Below are positions 60,145-64,000 of a stretch of DNA of 64,000 nt, piece after piece (position 1 is the first letter of the stretch; every line of letters begins with the position of its first letter). The DNA comes from Elmis aenea (taxonomy: Eukaryota; Arthropoda; Insecta; Coleoptera; Elmidae). Below the pieces are notes generated by a model, which was not told the DNA's origin, searched no databases, and was given only the letters and a program-made list of their open reading frames with translations. The DNA lies in contig OX393579.1 in assembly GCA_947652605.1 (NCBI GenBank), positions 6,324,001-6,388,000 of the forward strand, given 5' to 3'. The position numbers and the translations under genes were made by a program.

Positions 60145-60540
60145 GAGATCGGTGGCTGGTTGTGTTAACAACCTAACTTGAAATCGGGAGGTCATGGCTT
60201 CGAATCCAAGGGCCGACTGTCATTGCAAAGGTTTCATGTGGTTTACAGTTGAGGCAAAAGCTGTAGCACTTATCCTTGCCCATCCTTGACTATCCACATC
60301 CCTATGGTGCCTGTCCACGTGAGAGTAAACTACTCTCGATAGCAGCGTCGCCAAGGATACAGCCCCTGAGAGTAACTCGCGATTGGCTGTATCCTTGGCG
60401 ACGCTGCTATCGAGAGTAGTTTACTCTCACGTGGACAGGCACCATTACCATATCCTTGTACCTCTAACGGCAGAAGAGGGGGGTCAATCTCCCCCAGTCT
60501 TCCGCGCGAGCGAAACACATGTGAACCAACATATCTAATC
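60145..60540 (+). repeat. Candidate tRNA-derived SINE-like unit
   Basis: TGGCTGGTTGTG (60153-60164) resembles a Pol III A box, loosely, and GCTTCGAATCC (60197-60207) matches the B box GGTTCGANTCC at all but one position, 33 bases apart. The unit is more GC-rich than its surroundings and has no coding frame of note. No cloverleaf could be completed, so a functional tRNA is rejected. No second copy is present in the window, so its repeat status is inferred. Confidence 0.4.
60304..60445. repeat. Perfect 61-bp inverted repeat with 20-base spacer
   Basis: 60304-60364 and 60385-60445 are exact reverse complements (left arm starts ATGGTGCCTGTCCACGTGAG, ends GGATACAGCC). The spacer 60365-60384 is CCTGAGAGTAACTCGCGATT. 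Identity ends abruptly on both outer sides. It is markedly GC-rich against the background. The minus frame at 60330-60545 exists only because of the repeat. It could be a recent inverted duplication, a hairpin RNA source, or a cloning/assembly artefact. Confidence 0.95.
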
Positions 60541-60549
60541 TCCATATAT

Positions 60550-61960
60550 ATTTTTGTTGATCATTTATTTCCTGGTCAAATTATTTGGCTTAATTATCCA
60601 GTTCTATAAACACTTTAAAATGTACAACTGTTACACTTTGACTTAAGCCTTTTTAAATTAAATATACACTTAGTCGCAACTTGTATAAAATGAAGAAGTT
60701 ATCTTATTTGTTATTTAATACTACAATGACAATTAAATTTTGTTGAGTTATAAATTAATTTATGTGATTTGCTTGAGATCTGTGAAAGTAACTTAGATTA
60801 TATCCAAGATTGTAAGAAAATAAGAATCAATGTAAAATATTCCCTGTTTGAAGAGCTGCATATTAAAAATTTATATCTCATTCATGCATGGTGAGAGCGA
60901 AAGTTTATTCTTAACATGAAAACTGTTGTAAAACAATTCTTGTGCTATTTTTTTAAATTTTGTAAGAACTAGAAACAAAAATTTTGGGTCGGAATGCAAA
61001 ATATTGTTTCCTTGAGATTTTTATTGTATTTTTAACTAATTTACTATCATATCTTGTAAATATTTTATCTATGATAATACTTTTACTTTTAATGTAGAAT
61101 ACTAATAACTACGCTTATTAACGTTATGTAATCTTATATTAACTCTAAGAATGAGTTGTTTTTTGTTTGTAACAGAAATGGAAGCACCGCTAACAGATAA
61201 TTAAAATTATCGGTGTGAGGAAAATAAAAAAGGAATTCAAAAAGTGAGACACGAGCATTGCGTGTTGACGTAAAATAATAACGATGTGCGAGGAACACTG
61301 AAATATTACCATAAATTTATTCAATAACGGACAGCTACCAACTATGTAGGGCATGTGTGTGAACTTTTTTGTGTTGCATGGGCAAGTTAATTGTAATAGA
61401 AATAGCAACGCATTATTGTTTACGTTTTTTAATTACCATGAAAACAAGAGTTTTGATTAGTTTTGTAACAAACCGCAAGCGATCTAATCAGATAACGCAT
61501 TTTGTATACTACTAAAAATAAGCAAGGTTTATAAAACTTACTTTCGTATAAAGATTGCTTGCAGAAATGCTCTCGTCTCTTGGTCCATGACATTTTAATT
61601 TTTTTTAAATTGATTTATTCACTCATGTGGCTGTCATAGCAACGATCATCTTTTAGCAAGGACGTTTGTCTAATGATTTGACTGGACCAGTTGCAATCAG
61701 TAAATGAATGCTTTGTCTGAAATACACAGCCTTCTTTTGCATTTATAAAAGAATATTTGTCTTAAAAATTGTTTTTTACTCCTTAATATATCTTTTATCA
61801 TAGTTAATTTCTTTACAAAATCAATCAGCACACGCGAAACATTCGCATTACACAAAATTTTTAATAGATGTTGATAGGTAAAGAATAATATTTTAAACAA
61901 AAAAGAAATACAACAAAAGAGGTAAAATGGAGTCACTAGAACTTTTTAAAAACAAAAATT
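60550..61960. other. AT-rich DNA, no feature seen
   Basis: No coding block or element ends recognised. Confidence 0.4.
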
Positions 61961-61969
61961 TCTACTTAT

Positions 61970-62788
61970 ATGGATGAACTTAGTAGAGAAACAAATCAAA
62001 ACCCATCTAAATTGGATACAGACAACGTATTAGTATATCAGAATGTGCCTTCGCGGATGATATAGCTATCACAGCAGGATGTCAAAGACATCTAGAAGAA
62101 AACTTAAATATCTGGAACCAAGTATTAACGGTAAATGGAATGAAAATGAACAAGAATGAAACTAAAATCATGGTAGTAGCCAACGAAAAAGATGTAATGT
62201 AAAGAGTGGATGGAGAACTAATAGAACAAGCTAGCACCTTTCAATACTTGGGCATTATTTTAGAAGAAACAGGGAATCAAGGTATTGAACTGAATAATAG
62301 AATACAAAAGGTTAATAGAGTATATTATGCAATGAGTAAAGGATTCATAAACAAAAGAGAAATCTCAAAAGAAACAAAACTGAAAGTGTATAAATCAATA
62401 ATTTACATACCAATTCTCACATACTGCGAAACATGGGTGTTATCAAAAAAATACAAGAGTGAAATTAGAGCACCCCAGATGAAATACTTAAGAAGGGTGA
62501 AAGGAGCAACCAGAAAAGATAGAATTAAGAATGTCCAAATAGGAGAAGAACTAAAAATAGAATCCGTAGAAGAGTTCATAGAACAAAGACAACTTGGGTG
62601 GTGAGGACACTTACAAAGATTGGACAGCCCAGTACTAGTTAAAAGAATATGGGAAAGTAAAGTGCCAGGTAAAAGAAAAAGAGAAAGATCTAAGGAAACT
62701 TGGGACAACGTAATTGGAAAAATCCTAAAGAAAAAACGGAAAACGTGGGTAGAAACAAAGAATCTAGCACAGAATAGAAAGGAATGAA
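61970..62788 (+). pseudogene. LINE reverse transcriptase, motif C to C-terminus
   Basis: After a frameshift near 62030 one plus-strand frame runs to 62788: ISECAFADDIAITAGCQRHL with EENLNIWNQVL (RT motif C, FADD intact), MKMNKNETKIMVVANEK, ELIEQASTFQYLGIILEETG, LKVYKSIIYIPILTYCETW, QMKYLRRVKGATRKDRIKN, RQLGW, then GHLQRLDSP and VPGKRKRERSKETW. These are the ordered blocks of RTE/CR1-like insect LINEs (YLGxxL, PILTYGxExW, LRRxxGxTRxDRxRN, WxGHVxRM, GKRKRGRPxxxW). In-frame stops at 62200 (TAA) and 62602 (TGA, in place of the residue after W) and near 62786 disable it. It is the best-preserved LINE copy of the window. Confidence 0.93.
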
Positions 62789-62926
62789 AAATTTTTGTAA
62801 AGAAATAATTTTTGATGTATGGAAAAACTCCACCCTTGCACCCTATGGTTAAAAGGGGAATAGATTATAAGTATATTTAAGTCACTTTACTGTAATGAAA
62901 AATGGCGATCCGAGATAACAAATATA

Positions 62927-63730
62927 CAGGGTGATTCATTAGTGCGTCGGGCTTTCATAGCGCCCCGCCCGTAGGAGATAGAAAAAAAAACTTGAGTACA
63001 TAAAGTTATTGGTTTGAATAGATCTACGTCTTAAAATTATTTTCATCTATACAGGGTGTCCCATTTTTTCGCTATAACAAAAACAAAGATTTTTTTAAAT
63101 GGAACACCCTGTATATTTTTAGGTCATCGGATGTCATTTTTTAACCTCTACATGAACGTCTGTTTGTTTTTTGATTTAGTGCCAGTGTTGCCAACTTATT
63201 AATTTTTTCCCGAAAAATCTTACACAAGCAGGCTTAACTTTAAAAAATCGTAGCCACCTCGTTTTTTAAAGTTAAGAAATAAGTTTTAGCAATAATGTTA
63301 GTCCAGTTGGGGAGCAACATTTTAAAAATAAAAAATTTAAATTTATTGACACAGGGTGTTCACAAAAAAATGCCAAACTTTCCAAATTTCAAAGTGACAT
63401 AACTCATTTTATTCAAACGTAAACACCCTTATTTTATTTTACTATTCGATAGCTTTTTTTCTCCCCTTCAATTTTTATGAGGGGTGTCCTATGTCTAAGC
63501 CCCGTAGTTGTTGAGATATTCAATACTTTTCAAAAAAGTAGCCATTTAATTACATTTTTATCTACTGAATAGGCCGCGCTGATGCAAAACAAATGCCAAA
63601 ATGTAAGCAAGTGTCAGCTTGACATTTGAATAAATTTAAAATTTAAGCGGATATTAACTATGTAATAAAATTAATCGTTTTTATTCATAAACTATGGAAA
63701 GTAACAAATTGAAAATACATAAAAGGTAAA
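62927..63730 (-). repeat. Modular terminal region of a mariner/IS630-like element
   Basis: CAGGGTGATTCATTAGTGCG after TA at 62927; 125 bases inward a 60-bp module 63052-63111 (CAGGGTGTCCC...GAACACCCTG between TA), then GTATATTTTTAGGTCATCGG; a third module 63352-63428 begins CAGGGTGTTCAC and ends AACACCCTTA. The same plan occurs at 42056 and 32575. It sits just downstream of the transposase C-terminus, so it is that element's 3' terminal region. Confidence 0.75.
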
Positions 63731-63733
63731 CGA

Positions 63734-64000
63734 CTACAATAAATGTTCGAAATGTCTTCCATTTTCATCCAGACACAAATCTATTCGCTGCTGAAAAGAC
63801 CTTTGCACTCTTCTTAATATTTCAGGTGAAATACTTGCAAAAACGTCAACAATTCGTTGTTGCATATTTATTGATGTTGTCGGTGGTTCGTTATACACAA
63901 TTCCTGTCACGTATCCCCACAAAAAAAAGTCAAGTTTAGTCAAATCAGGTGAGCCGGCAAGCCACCTAGTGGGTCCACTTTTACTAAAAATGGAAGACAT
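63734..64000 (-). CDS. Mariner/IS630-like (DDE_3) transposase, C-terminal end, cut by the window edge
   Basis: 88 codons are open to a stop at 63734-63736. SPDLTKLDFFLWGYVTGIVY matches the SPDLTPLDFFLWGYLKxxVY box that holds the third catalytic Asp of this insect transposase group; then PPTTSINMQQRIVDVFASIS, PEILRRVQRSFQQRIDLCLD and ENGRHFEHLL match the usual C-terminal region ending GxHFEHLL. The visible part has no frameshift, so the copy may be fairly young, but the N-terminal and first catalytic residues lie outside. The catalytic aspartate is present in the visible third motif. The terminal repeats downstream (62927-63430) belong with it. It is transposon-encoded, not a host gene. Confidence 0.85.
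   Translation of the reverse strand: MSSIFSKSGPTRWLAGSPDLTKLDFFLWGYVTGIVYNEPPTTSINMQQRIVDVFASISPEILRRVQRSFQQRIDLCLDENGRHFEHLL

Noticed and set aside
60145..60215. Functional tRNA gene
   Set aside because: A and B box-like strings are present, but acceptor and anticodon stems could not be paired.
60330..60545. 71-codon minus frame across the perfect hairpin
   Set aside because: The frame is produced by the inverted repeat; no domain.
62403..62708. 101-codon minus frame
   Set aside because: It is the antisense of the LINE reverse-transcriptase reading on the plus strand.

Overview
The window is strongly AT-rich eukaryotic DNA that looks like an arthropod genome, most likely an insect. The reasons are the mixture of Jockey/RTE/CR1-like LINE fragments, mariner/IS630-like, pogo/jerky-like, PIF-Harbinger and hAT transposon remains, and the abundant CAGGGTG-ended repeats that are common in insect assemblies. 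The species cannot be named from sequence alone; a beetle is a guess. I found no convincing host protein-coding exon, no rRNA and no canonical tRNA. The window reads as an intergenic or long-intron repeat desert, and every long protein-like signal is a transposable-element protein, nearly all with stops or frameshifts.

Layout. 1-5.1 kb: decayed DNA repeats with an iterated GCTGTAAACGCC motif and CAGGGTG-type ends. 5.1-8 kb: a LINE 3' end, a foldback element with an 8-bp target duplication, and a deleted Harbinger element with a TAA duplication. 9-10 kb: another CAGGGTG element. 14.8-18.5 kb: two inverted copies of one MITE family flanking a foldback element that lies five bases from a Helitron-like element. 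19.9-24.5 kb: two short MITEs and a broken mariner transposase. 26-31.2 kb: two LINE fragments and two DNA elements with TA duplications, one almost entirely palindromic. 31.8-34.2 kb: a LINE split by a hAT-like MITE (exact CTTTTAAT duplication) that itself holds a mariner/IS630-like fragment. 35-44.5 kb: foldback repeats and a CpG-rich palindromic repeat whose inverted second copy is at 54.7 kb. 46-53.4 kb: LINE remains, one carrying a hAT/Buster-like transposase relic; a hAT-like element built from CCCGGGA motifs; and a second copy of a CAGTGGYGTAGC MITE. 58-60.5 kb: a pogo/jerky-like transposon with clear ends, a LINE 3' fragment, and a tRNA-like promoter candidate beside a perfect 61-bp inverted repeat. 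62-64 kb: a LINE with an FADD motif and the C-terminal end of a mariner/IS630-like transposase running off the window.

No genes here work together in a pathway. The organising theme is nested transposition. Two patterns stand out: unrelated element families repeatedly carry arrays of 7-14-bp iterated motifs near their ends, and the CAGGGTG families are built from modules that each begin CAGGGTG and end CACCCTG between TA dinucleotides. All identifications rest on reading motifs by eye; no database search was run.
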